From the NCBI GenBank assembly GCA_023250495.1, contig JAHFAP010000010.1:1-33260 (forward strand): 33,260 bases of DNA, given 5' to 3'. Shown in pieces: positions 23,086 to 31,166 of this stretch. The notes below the pieces were generated by a model, which worked only from the letters and a program-made list of their open reading frames with translations, ran no database searches and was not told the DNA's origin. This stretch comes from Deltaproteobacteria bacterium. Its GTDB lineage: Bacteria; Desulfobacterota; Binatia; UBA9968. Numbering within the stretch: the stretch's first letter is position 1; each line of letters opens with the position of its first letter. The translations under genes were made by a program, and so were the position numbers.

Positions 23086-24219
23086 TTACTTCAGGATCTG
23101 CTCGGCGAATTTTGCTGAGGGGGCTCTCACCCGTGTGTACTTGTCTTCCAGGTGGTTCCTCACCCTGTGGTATTCTTCCACGGTCAGGACATCTTTCGCC
23201 GCCTGGACGCCGTGCTCCTGGAGCCATTTCGTGTCCACGTCGAGGCGACGTGTCGATTGATGCATGACCTTAACGTAAAGCTCCTGTCCCTCTTTCGAGA
23301 GCAACCAATTGACGAACACTTTAGCCGCATAAGGATGGGGAGGATTTTTTACGATCCCGATCACGCCGGAGCCGTTGCTCGACGGCGCTCCCTCTTTTAG
23401 CGGCGGAAGTTCCTTGATCGGCAGGTTGGCGTTGAGAAAACCCTCGAGGGTGTAAAAGCTGACACCGAGAGCAATTGCCAGTTTGCCTTTTGCCAGGGCG
23501 TCGGCCAGTTGGCGTTGATCTCTGCTTACAAACAAATCCTGTTGAACAAGCTTTCTCAGGTAGCCCTCTCCCTTAACGTCCCAGAGAAAAGACCAGATGG
23601 ATTGGCCTGAGCCGGGAGTCCTCGGGTCGAGAAATCCCACCTTGCCCTTCCACTTGGGATTCACGAAGTCGTCGAGCGAGCGAAGCTCCTCAGGTTTTGC
23701 TAAAGAGGTGTTGTACCAGAAGCCGCCGGTGCTGGCGTCGGCGATGAAAGAATAGAGGAAGCGTTTCGTTTTGACGTTATCCTCCCAGATGTGTCCTCCC
23801 CACCAATATTTTTCTTCCCTCACCTCGGGCAGAATTAGATTAGGCTCAAACGGCTCGACCATCCCGTCTTCCACGAGCGACTCATAGGTGCCCGATCCTC
23901 CGATGAAGACGTCGAAGTATTTGACTCCGGCTTTGTATTCCGCAGCGATCCTGCTCGCGTTTTGCGGACCTCTCGCTACCAGCAGCTCCATATCGACGCC
24001 GAATTTTGGCTTGAAAACCGCTTCCAACTGTGTTCTCAGCTCGGCCCGCGCGGGAATGCCCACGACGATCTTGCCCTCTTTTTTGGCCTCTTGCAGACTC
24101 CTTTCCCATTCTTTTTTCCAATCGACCTGTGCCAGCGCATTTCCAACGGACGCCAGGAAAAATAACGCAGAGATAGCTGCCCAAATGAAGCACCATCTCT
24201 TTCGGGCTAGAAAAAACAT
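23086..24219 (-). CDS. extracellular solute-binding protein, Fe(III)/family-1 type (copy 3 of 4)
   Basis: A 377-residue periplasmic receptor, last gene of the minus-strand run. The signal peptide covers residues 1-31 (ends NALA-Q). Family blocks seen are AKKEGKIVVGIPARAELR, GVKYFDVFIGGSGT, WWGGHIWEDNVKTKR, GKVGFLDPRTPGSGQS, NPPHPYAAKVFVNWLLSKEG and STRRLDVDTKWL. The ATG at 24219 has AAGGAGG at a good distance. The tandem neighbour at 24243 is the closest copy in the window and shares long identical DNA stretches near the 3' end, indicating duplication or gene conversion. Intergenic spacing is 23 nt, so the two are co-transcribed. Ligand unknown. Confidence 0.88.
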   Translation of the reverse strand: MFFLARKRWCFIWAAISALFFLASVGNALAQVDWKKEWERSLQEAKKEGKIVVGIPARAELRTQLEAVFKPKFGVDMELLVARGPQNASRIAAEYKAGVKYFDVFIGGSGTYESLVEDGMVEPFEPNLILPEVREEKYWWGGHIWEDNVKTKRFLYSFIADASTGGFWYNTSLAKPEELRSLDDFVNPKWKGKVGFLDPRTPGSGQSIWSFLWDVKGEGYLRKLVQQDLFVSRDQRQLADALAKGKLAIALGVSFYTLEGFLNANLPIKELPPLKEGAPSSNGSGVIGIVKNPPHPYAAKVFVNWLLSKEGQELYVKVMHQSTRRLDVDTKWLQEHGVQAAKDVLTVEEYHRVRNHLEDKYTRVRAPSAKFAEQILK

Positions 24220-24242
24220 GTCGTTCCTCCTTCGAGATCGGC

Positions 24243-25394
24243 CTACTTCAGGATCTGCTCGGCAAAATTGGCCGCGGGCATCCTGACTTTCGTATATTTA
24301 TCCTCCAGATGGTTTCTCACCCGGTTGTACTCTTCCAGCATTAAAGAATCCTTGGCCGCCTGGGTGCCATAGTCCAGGAGCCAGCGGGTGTCCACGTCGA
24401 GGCGACGTGTCGATGACTTCATCACCTTCCCATAAAAATCTTGCCCCTCTTTGCTGAGAAGCCAGTTGATGAAGAGCTTGGCGCCATTCGGATGCGGCGG
24501 GTCTTTGACGATGCCGACAATGCCGAAGCCGTTGCTTGCAGGCAGTCCTTCCGTCGGCGTCGGCAGTTGCCGAACCGGCAAGCCGGATTTCAAAAACGGC
24601 TCATATTGCGAATAGCCGACGCCGATGCTGATGGCGAGCTTGCCTTTTGCCAGCGCATCGCCGATTTGGCGCAGGTCTCGGCTGACGAAGAGATTCTGTT
24701 GGACGAGCCTTTTAAGATAGGCCTCTCCTTTGATGTCCCAAAGAAACGACCACAACGATTGGCCCGAGCCGGGAACGCGAGGATCGCTGAGGCCGATCTT
24801 GCCTTTCCATTGCGGATTGAGAAAATCGTCGAATGAGCGAAGCTCCTCGGCTTTGGCCAAATCTGGATTGTACCACAGGCCCCCGGTGCCAACCTCGGCT
24901 ATGAAAGAATAGAGGAAGCGCTTGGTACTGACATTATCTTCCCAGATGTGGCCGCCCCACCAGTTCTTTGGATCTTTAACTTCAGGCGGAATCATGTTCG
25001 GCTCCACGGGCTCGAGCATGCCCTCGTGCGCCAGGGAGACGGCCGTGCCGGTTCCGACGATCAGGGCATCGAAATAGCGCACGCCTGCTTTCTGCTCCGA
25101 CGCAATCCTGCTTGCGTTGGCCGGACCCGGCGCCGGGACGAGCTCGATGTCGATGCCAAATTTCGGCTTAAACGCAGCCTCCAGCTGCTTTCTCAGCTCC
25201 GAGCTGGGAGGGATGGCGACGACCACCTTCCCTTCTTTCTTCGCCGCCGCCAGTGTCCTTTCGAAATCTATTTGCCATGCAGCTTTTCCCTCGGCGCCAT
25301 AAACGGGTTGTAGATGAAGGAAAACGGCTAACGTGATCCCGACCGAGACTCGACTGAGCTTAAAGGTTTGCTTCAACCTAAGAGATTTCCGCAT
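24243..25394 (-). CDS. extracellular solute-binding protein, Fe(III)/family-1 type (copy 4 of 4)
   Basis: A 383-residue periplasmic receptor. The start is placed at the ATG at 25394, which opens with MRKSLRLKQ and gives a normal signal peptide ending near VYG-AE. The frame is open for 15 more codons upstream, but those lie inside the oxygenase gene. The start overlaps the upstream Rieske gene by 17 nt, indicating translational coupling and a shared role. Family blocks are AAKKEGKVVVAIPPSSELRK, GVRYFDALIVGTGTA, WWGGHIWEDNVSTKR, GKIGLSDPRVPGSGQS and STRRLDVDTRWL. It is the near twin of the gene at 23086. A receptor fused in translation to an oxygenase suggests the ligand is the oxygenase substrate or a precursor. 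Confidence 0.87.
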   Translation of the reverse strand: MRKSLRLKQTFKLSRVSVGITLAVFLHLQPVYGAEGKAAWQIDFERTLAAAKKEGKVVVAIPPSSELRKQLEAAFKPKFGIDIELVPAPGPANASRIASEQKAGVRYFDALIVGTGTAVSLAHEGMLEPVEPNMIPPEVKDPKNWWGGHIWEDNVSTKRFLYSFIAEVGTGGLWYNPDLAKAEELRSFDDFLNPQWKGKIGLSDPRVPGSGQSLWSFLWDIKGEAYLKRLVQQNLFVSRDLRQIGDALAKGKLAISIGVGYSQYEPFLKSGLPVRQLPTPTEGLPASNGFGIVGIVKDPPHPNGAKLFINWLLSKEGQDFYGKVMKSSTRRLDVDTRWLLDYGTQAAKDSLMLEEYNRVRNHLEDKYTKVRMPAANFAEQILK

Positions 25395-26631
25395 TGGCTG
25401 TTTCACTGAGGTGTCTAAAGTGCTGGCGCCAGGGGACACTGGCCGGGATGATTTCCGCTATGGAATCGATGTGCGGGAAGCGGTTCTTCGCAAGATCGCG
25501 GATGAGATGGGGAGGCTCCTTTCCTTCTTGGAAATCCTTTAAGACCTTAAGTAGATACCTGCGCAGCGCAATCACCGCCTTGTCGCTCACTCCCAGGTGT
25601 TCCTTACTGCGGTCGTAGATGGAACCCATGCTTTCCGTTGCGCAGGCATCGTGATTCAAAAAATCCTCGATGCCGGTGAAGCTGCTGGTTTTCTGAAGCT
25701 CTCGGTCCTGGAGGTAATTATTTCGCAGATTACGGATCCGCCGGTAATCCGGCCCTATCTGCTTCCGCCTGTGCACTTCCTCTTCGCGCACCGGCCGGCT
25801 CCTCTTGAAGCCGAAGTCGTAGCGCCAGGTATGGGTGTCGTCCACGGGCACGTACGTGTGGATCTCGAAACCGTCGAGCTCGCCACTCCGGCCGCCTGCG
25901 GGAATGCATCCTGAAAGAGGCATAACAAAACTTGACACGCGGACGTATTGCTTGTCCGCAGGCAGCCTTCTGATTGCGACCATCCTTACACCAAAGTCCG
26001 TCTCCTCGGTCTCGTAGGCCGGCGCGGTGTCGAGCTGGTAGAGCGCCTGGCCCGGGCTCGGGTTGAACGTGCGGTGAAGAAAGGAGAGGTGGGAGGAGTC
26101 GCATTCGCCCTCTAGCCCCTGCAGATAATTGCACTCCACGAGACACTTGGTCACATAGGTCTGATTCAGAGGGACTTGCGTCCACTCGTATTTGGGAAAG
26201 AGCGGCATCCTATTTTTCGGTCCCAGATAGGCGAAAATGATCCCTGCCGCTACATGGGTTGGGTAGGCCGGGTGGTGGATCTTGTTTCTGAAATCGCCTT
26301 CCGGCGACTCCGCCGGCGTCTCAAGCACGTTTCCATCCACGTCGTACTTCCAGCCGTGGTAGATGCAGCGCAGCCCGCACTCCTCATTGCGCCCGTAAAA
26401 GAGAGATGTCCCGCGGTGAGAGCAGTGCTCATCTAAAAGTCCGATTCTTCCCCGGCTGTCACGAATGGCCACCAGCTCCTCTCCCATGAGCCTGACCCTA
26501 ACCGGAGGGCAGTCCGGCTCGGGGATTTCCTCGGACAGCAGCGCGGGGATCCAGTACCGGCGGATCAGCTCGCCCATGGGAGTGCCGGGGCCCGTGCGTG
26601 TCAGCAGCTCGTTCTGCTCCTTAGGAAGCAT
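25378..26631 (-). CDS. Rieske 2Fe-2S ring-hydroxylating oxygenase, phthalate 4,5-dioxygenase-like (second copy)
   Basis: A 417-residue oxygenase component. Rieske ligands are Cys70, His72, Cys89 and His92 (HCSHRG and CIYHGW). Mononuclear iron ligands are Asp178, His181 and His186 in CDSSHLSFLHR. The ATG at 26631 is preceded by AAGGAGAG and starts the protein at the family N-terminus. The longer open frame upstream would overlap the preceding gene. It resembles the enzyme at 13918 over the whole length but differs at many positions, so the two are old paralogues rather than a fresh duplication. It lies 23 nt after a Pht5-like gene and overlaps a receptor gene. No reductase component is encoded in the window. 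Confidence 0.9.
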   Translation of the reverse strand: MLPKEQNELLTRTGPGTPMGELIRRYWIPALLSEEIPEPDCPPVRVRLMGEELVAIRDSRGRIGLLDEHCSHRGTSLFYGRNEECGLRCIYHGWKYDVDGNVLETPAESPEGDFRNKIHHPAYPTHVAAGIIFAYLGPKNRMPLFPKYEWTQVPLNQTYVTKCLVECNYLQGLEGECDSSHLSFLHRTFNPSPGQALYQLDTAPAYETEETDFGVRMVAIRRLPADKQYVRVSSFVMPLSGCIPAGGRSGELDGFEIHTYVPVDDTHTWRYDFGFKRSRPVREEEVHRRKQIGPDYRRIRNLRNNYLQDRELQKTSSFTGIEDFLNHDACATESMGSIYDRSKEHLGVSDKAVIALRRYLLKVLKDFQEGKEPPHLIRDLAKNRFPHIDSIAEIIPASVPWRQHFRHLSETANAEIS

Positions 26632-26654
26632 CCTGATCTCTCCTTGAAAGAATT

Positions 26655-27623
26655 CTAACTCTCCAGCGTCGCGTCGGCGAATATCTCTCTGTAGGAAAGT
26701 TCCGAGCGGATCATCCCCTGCTCGTAATTGTATGTGATAAGAGTGTCGATGGTGCTTTTGTTGGCCTTGATCCCGTATTTCCACGGGTCGCCCCAGCGCT
26801 CGGATTGTTCCTTCATCCTCTCGCGCAAGTAGACGACGGAGAAGCCGCCTCTGTCGCTTAGAATGTCTTCGTACGCCGTTTTCTTTGCCTGTTCAAACGC
26901 CGTGTAGAGTTTTCCGGCGAGGTCGGGATAGTGCAGGTTGAGTTTCTTGCTCATCACGATGATGTGGACCGGAGTGAAGATGCCGGTTTCGCGGTAGAGC
27001 CTTTCGTCTTCTTCCATGTACTTGGGGAAAAGCCGCTTCACCTTTGAACTTTTCTCGAGAGTGTCGAAGAGCTTGGCATCGGAGACGTCCGTGATCATCG
27101 CGTCCACCTCTGCGTCCATCAGCCTGTCGACTACGCTTTTCTGCGCGTCAACATACTCGATCTTCGCATCCCTGTCGTAGTTGGGAAAAACCTCCTTGAT
27201 TTGCGCCACCCATTGCATCTTAGAGACGTCGACACCGTGCCTGTGCTTGAGGAGTCCTCTCGCCCAAACGCTGATGGCCGTCCTATACTGCCGTGTCCCG
27301 ATCTTCTTACCTTCCAAATCCCTGGGGGAATTAATTCCTGAGTTCGCACGGCAAAAAATAAATGGATGGACGGGCTTTCGCTTCGAGAAGACAGGCAGGC
27401 CGATCAGTTGCCAGCCGGCGTCGATGGCCGGAAGGAAATAACCCAAATTCAGATCGCAAAGACCGAAGTCTCCCTCTCTCAGCTGAGGGTTGTCAGTGAA
27501 GACCATCGAGGAGATCTTGGTGGGCTTAAGTACGACCCCGTCGATCTTCACCCTGCCCTCAAAAAAGGGCATGGTAATGTCGTAGCGCATCTCGGGGAAT
27601 CCAATTTCCAATTCGTTCGACAT
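26655..27623 (-). CDS. 4,5-dihydroxyphthalate decarboxylase-like protein (Pht5 family, periplasmic-binding fold, cytoplasmic)
   Basis: A 322-residue protein matching the family named after 4,5-dihydroxyphthalate decarboxylase Pht5. Its landmarks are FFEGRVKIDGVVL, LREGDFGLCDLNLGYFL, LPVFSKRKPVHPFIFCRANSGI (about 76-97), SPRDLEGKKIGTRQYRTAISVWARGLL, and a later LYRETGIFTPVHIIVMSKKL. No signal peptide is present. The related binding-protein fold, without export, fits an enzyme or a cytosolic binder. It is followed after 23 nt by a phthalate-dioxygenase-like Rieske gene. In known pathways the decarboxylase turns 4,5-dihydroxyphthalate into protocatechuate two steps after that oxygenase. The family is large and most members are untested, so the reaction is an inference. 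Confidence 0.82.
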   Translation of the reverse strand: MSNELEIGFPEMRYDITMPFFEGRVKIDGVVLKPTKISSMVFTDNPQLREGDFGLCDLNLGYFLPAIDAGWQLIGLPVFSKRKPVHPFIFCRANSGINSPRDLEGKKIGTRQYRTAISVWARGLLKHRHGVDVSKMQWVAQIKEVFPNYDRDAKIEYVDAQKSVVDRLMDAEVDAMITDVSDAKLFDTLEKSSKVKRLFPKYMEEDERLYRETGIFTPVHIIVMSKKLNLHYPDLAGKLYTAFEQAKKTAYEDILSDRGGFSVVYLRERMKEQSERWGDPWKYGIKANKSTIDTLITYNYEQGMIRSELSYREIFADATLES

Positions 27624-27678
27624 GTTTTATTCCCGCGTGGCTCCTTTGCTGGCCGGCTCGGCTTTCGCCGCTTTCACG

Positions 27679-30078
27679 CTACTCCAAGACACCCTCACCG
27701 GCAAACGCTGAAATACGCTCCGCGCTGTAACCAAGAACCCCCCGCAAAACCTCCTCGTTGTCGCGCCCAAGCTCCGGAAACTCCCATTGGGGCTTGACTG
27801 CACAGTCGGCAAACCGGAGCGGAAAACCAGGAAGGACAACGCGTCCCAATCTCTGATTATCCACCTCGACAAGAAAGCCTCGCTCTCTGAGATGAGAGTC
27901 CGCAACCAGATCGGCGCCGTTTTGCACGACACCACCGGGAACACCGACCTGCTGCAATGCCTCCATGACTTCGTAGCAATCTCTTTCTCGGGTCCATCTT
28001 TCTATCAAAGCGTTCAGCTCGTCTCGGTAGCGCATACGGCTTTCAAAGGCGTTGAAGCGTTGATCCTGCGCAAGCTCCTGCCCGAGCAGTTTTCCCAGAG
28101 CCCGCCACTGCTCGTCAGTCTCAACGGCGATGACGCACCATCGGTCCTCTCCCTTGCAGCGAAAGCAGCCATGCGGCGCGGCGAAGGGACAATCGTTTCC
28201 AATCGGATCCACGTCGTGCCCGTGCGCTTCCGCTTCGATCAAGCTGGCGCCGATCATGTAGGCCGTCGCCTCGGCCTGCGACAGGTCGATGGAAGCGCCT
28301 CGTTGGGCGCGATCACGATACAGCACGCCGGCGACGATGAGGATCGCGGACAGCACCCCGGACACGTAATCAGGATACACTGTTTGAGAGCCAATAGGCG
28401 GGTCGGTATTGCCCGGATGGTTCCAGAGATAGGTAAGCCCGGTAAACGCGGTAATGTTGGTCCCCACGGTGGAGTAATGCCTCTTCGGTCCGCTGCCGCC
28501 CAGGCCCGGCATCCTCAAAGCGATGATGTCCGGCTTAACTCGACACAGATCGTGATAACCCAAACCGAGCTTGGACATCACATCCGCGCTGAAGTTGTCG
28601 ATCACCGCGTCTGAGTGGCGCGCCAAATCCATAATGACATCGGTTCCCTTGGGATGCTTGAGATTCACCGTGATCGATCGCTTGTTGCGATTAAACTCCA
28701 GAAAGCGAGGAGACAGGTTTGGATCTTCGCCAGTGCCAAAAAATCGGAATGGATCCAGCCCGCCTCGACGGGATTCCACTTTGATGACGTCCGCGCCGAG
28801 CTCCGCCAACAGCGTCGTACCATAAGGACCGGCAAGGACATGGTCGAAACTCAGAACCCGCATCCCGTCTAGCGGTGAGCCTCCCCGGCTCCCCTCAGGC
28901 AAAGCGTCCGCTTTCTTTCCCGCTTCGGTGGCGTCTTGATGCCGATCATCCTCGCGCCAATTGTCGAGAGCCGGGGCCGGGCGAAGCGCTGGCCGGGAGT
29001 CGTCGATCAAAAATGGCGCAGCTGGCTGCTCGACCGCGCCAAAATCGGGATAGTCAACCGGGACGACGAAACCGCGCGCTCGAACCTGCTCGTCGCTGGT
29101 AAAATTCCTCGGGCTGTTGACCGGAAGGCAAGGAATCCCGCGTGATTGGAACAGCGCCGTCAACTCCTCCTTGCCATGCCTTCTGGTAAAGGCTTCGACC
29201 AGTTGATTGATGCTTTCGACGCGGGCTCGGCGGAACAGGTTGTTCTGCCACTCCGGAGCCTCCCACTCAGCAGGATGATCCGCCCAGACCTCCAGAAATA
29301 TCTTCCAGTGCTGGCGAGTCACGTAGAGATAAACATGACCGTCCCGACAGGGAAAGATCCTGGCTGGAGCCACCTGCCCGTGCTGACTTCCCTGCCGCTT
29401 AAGAATTTGCCCTTCATTCGCATATAGGCGTATCACATGCTCCTGCGTCGCCAATGCCTCCTGCATCGACACCTCCACGTAGTCTCCTCGCCCAACCCGC
29501 TCACGGCGGTATATCGCGGCCAGAACTCCAAGCGCGGCGAACAGGCTGGCAAAATAGTAGGCTTGGGTCTCGGGCGGCTTGCAGGGAGGCAGAGAGGGTT
29601 CGCCGGCAATGTAGAGGAGTCCGCTCATCGCAAGCGCGACCATATCCGTGCAAGCGAAATTTCGTCTTGCTCCGGTCTGCCCGAATCCGCTGATCGACGC
29701 CATAACCAGTCGCGGGTTGACAGCGGCCAGGCTTCGGTACTCCAACCCCACCGCTTCCATGAAGCCGGGTGAGAAGCTCTCCAACACCACGTCGGCCTTT
29801 TCTACGAGGCGAATAAAGGCCTCTCGGCCGGCCGCTTCTTTTAGATCGAGGAGCGTGCTTGCCTTGTTGGCATTCAGGTGAGCAAACGGAGCGCTCAGGA
29901 GCGAACCCTTTGGTGACTCGATGAATGGCCTCAGTTTCCTGACGGGATCGCCGCCAGCGGGCTCGATCTTGATCACTTCCATGCCAAGATCGGCCAGGAG
30001 CCGGCCGCAGAGCTGGCCTTTGAGGTCGGTGAGATCCAGAGCCCGATATCCGTGTAAAAAGGCAGACGGCGCATTCAT
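27679..30078 (-). CDS. fused double CaiB/BaiF (family III) CoA-transferase
   Basis: A 799-residue protein consisting of two complete family III CoA-transferase units joined in one chain. Unit 1 is about residues 5-365, a polar linker is at about 370-400, and unit 2 starts at GMRVLSFDHVLAGPYGTTLLAELGADVIKVE (405-435). Unit 2 has Asp570 in YPDYVSGVLSA, the position that carries the acyl-CoA anhydride in formyl-CoA transferase. In unit 1 the aligned stretch ETQAYYFASLFAALG has Ala173 there and no Asp nearby. The enzyme may thus have one catalytic and one structural unit. It should move CoA between carboxylic acids in the cytoplasm. The start at 30078 has only a weak GGAA upstream. Gene spacing (92 and 55 nt) fits the minus-strand operon. 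Confidence 0.9.
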   Translation of the reverse strand: MNAPSAFLHGYRALDLTDLKGQLCGRLLADLGMEVIKIEPAGGDPVRKLRPFIESPKGSLLSAPFAHLNANKASTLLDLKEAAGREAFIRLVEKADVVLESFSPGFMEAVGLEYRSLAAVNPRLVMASISGFGQTGARRNFACTDMVALAMSGLLYIAGEPSLPPCKPPETQAYYFASLFAALGVLAAIYRRERVGRGDYVEVSMQEALATQEHVIRLYANEGQILKRQGSQHGQVAPARIFPCRDGHVYLYVTRQHWKIFLEVWADHPAEWEAPEWQNNLFRRARVESINQLVEAFTRRHGKEELTALFQSRGIPCLPVNSPRNFTSDEQVRARGFVVPVDYPDFGAVEQPAAPFLIDDSRPALRPAPALDNWREDDRHQDATEAGKKADALPEGSRGGSPLDGMRVLSFDHVLAGPYGTTLLAELGADVIKVESRRGGLDPFRFFGTGEDPNLSPRFLEFNRNKRSITVNLKHPKGTDVIMDLARHSDAVIDNFSADVMSKLGLGYHDLCRVKPDIIALRMPGLGGSGPKRHYSTVGTNITAFTGLTYLWNHPGNTDPPIGSQTVYPDYVSGVLSAILIVAGVLYRDRAQRGASIDLSQAEATAYMIGASLIEAEAHGHDVDPIGNDCPFAAPHGCFRCKGEDRWCVIAVETDEQWRALGKLLGQELAQDQRFNAFESRMRYRDELNALIERWTRERDCYEVMEALQQVGVPGGVVQNGADLVADSHLRERGFLVEVDNQRLGRVVLPGFPLRFADCAVKPQWEFPELGRDNEEVLRGVLGYSAERISAFAGEGVLE

Positions 30079-30170
30079 AGTTTCAGTTAATTTCCATTTC
30101 CGGGTTTGCCGGAGTCATGCGGCTGGTTCGAGAAAGGAGGCACGCAGCGTAAGCGATGGATAACGAAGTG

Positions 30171-31166
30171 TCAGCGATCAATCTGTTCCAAAAATCCCGA
30201 GCGGTGAATCTCTTCCAGCAAGCTCAGGTCCGAATAATCGGTTTCGCTGACGCTCCTGGCTTGCGGGTAACGGCGACCGACGACGTCGAGAAGAAAGCGC
30301 ACCGATTTAGGATCAGGGCGCAACCCTCTTTCGACGCGGCCTGAGATCTCGCCGTAAAAGTGCCCCAGCACTTCCTCGTCACGATTCCCCAGATAATCGG
30401 AGAAAATCCGAACCGGCTCTTCCTGGTGAGTCAACAGATAGTGAATGCCTTCCATATACCCCTTCAGGAATCGCAAAAGGGTCCCCCGGCTTTTCTGCGC
30501 AAACGCCCTCGTCGTATTGATTCCCCCGGCCATTAACGGAACGTCGACTTTGGAGAAGATTTTCAATCCCGCACGCGCAGCGACAAAATCATACGGTGGG
30601 GTTATCATCGCCGCTATGATGAGTCCCTTTTGCAGCGCAGCCACCCGCGCTGGAGGACCGCCGCCTATGGATAAAAATTTGACATCATCTTTCGGATCGA
30701 CTCCGTTGTCCAATAGGAGCTGAGAAAGCCGCACCTCAAGAGAACTCAAGCCTCCACTCCCAATTCCTATGATCTTGCCTTTCAGTTGGCCGAACGATGA
30801 GATATTTTGCTGCGTTACCAACGAAGAGCCAAGAGAGTTCGTCGTGGCCCCAAGCCTGATCAAGTCTGCTCCTTTGATCATGGCGATCGCGCTTTCCGTG
30901 TCGGATCCTAAGAGAATCTGTGTGCTTCCCGACAACAGAGACGGCACGGTCACGCCCGTTGATGATAGATAGATGAGCTCGATATCCAGACCGTTTTTCT
31001 GCCAAAAACCTTTCTTCGATGCGACCCAGGCGGGACTCAAAGCGGTGGCAAGCGAAGGGAAGCCGACCTGAAGCTTTTCCGCCCCATAAACCGAAATTTC
31101 CGAGAAGTCCAAAAAAAGGCTCAGGATGAAGATCCCGATGATAAAACGCTTCATCTTACTGCGCAT
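30171..31166 (-). CDS. ABC transporter substrate-binding protein, NMT1/THI5 family
   Basis: A 331-residue periplasmic receptor. The signal peptide (about residues 1-29) ends near VYG-AE. Binding-protein landmarks are LSPAWVASKKGFWQKNGLDIELI, LLSGSTQILLGSDTES, and FGQLKGKIIGIGSGGLSS at the domain crossover, with LLEEIHRSGFLEQ near the end. The start overlaps the stop of the MBL-fold gene by 11 nt. A second ATG at 31154, directly after that stop, would give the same signal peptide. Either way, it is likely coupled to the upstream gene. It is the only NMT1-type receptor of the minus-strand run and precedes the double CoA-transferase. Ligand unknown. Confidence 0.88.
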   Translation of the reverse strand: MRSKMKRFIIGIFILSLFLDFSEISVYGAEKLQVGFPSLATALSPAWVASKKGFWQKNGLDIELIYLSSTGVTVPSLLSGSTQILLGSDTESAIAMIKGADLIRLGATTNSLGSSLVTQQNISSFGQLKGKIIGIGSGGLSSLEVRLSQLLLDNGVDPKDDVKFLSIGGGPPARVAALQKGLIIAAMITPPYDFVAARAGLKIFSKVDVPLMAGGINTTRAFAQKSRGTLLRFLKGYMEGIHYLLTHQEEPVRIFSDYLGNRDEEVLGHFYGEISGRVERGLRPDPKSVRFLLDVVGRRYPQARSVSETDYSDLSLLEEIHRSGFLEQIDR

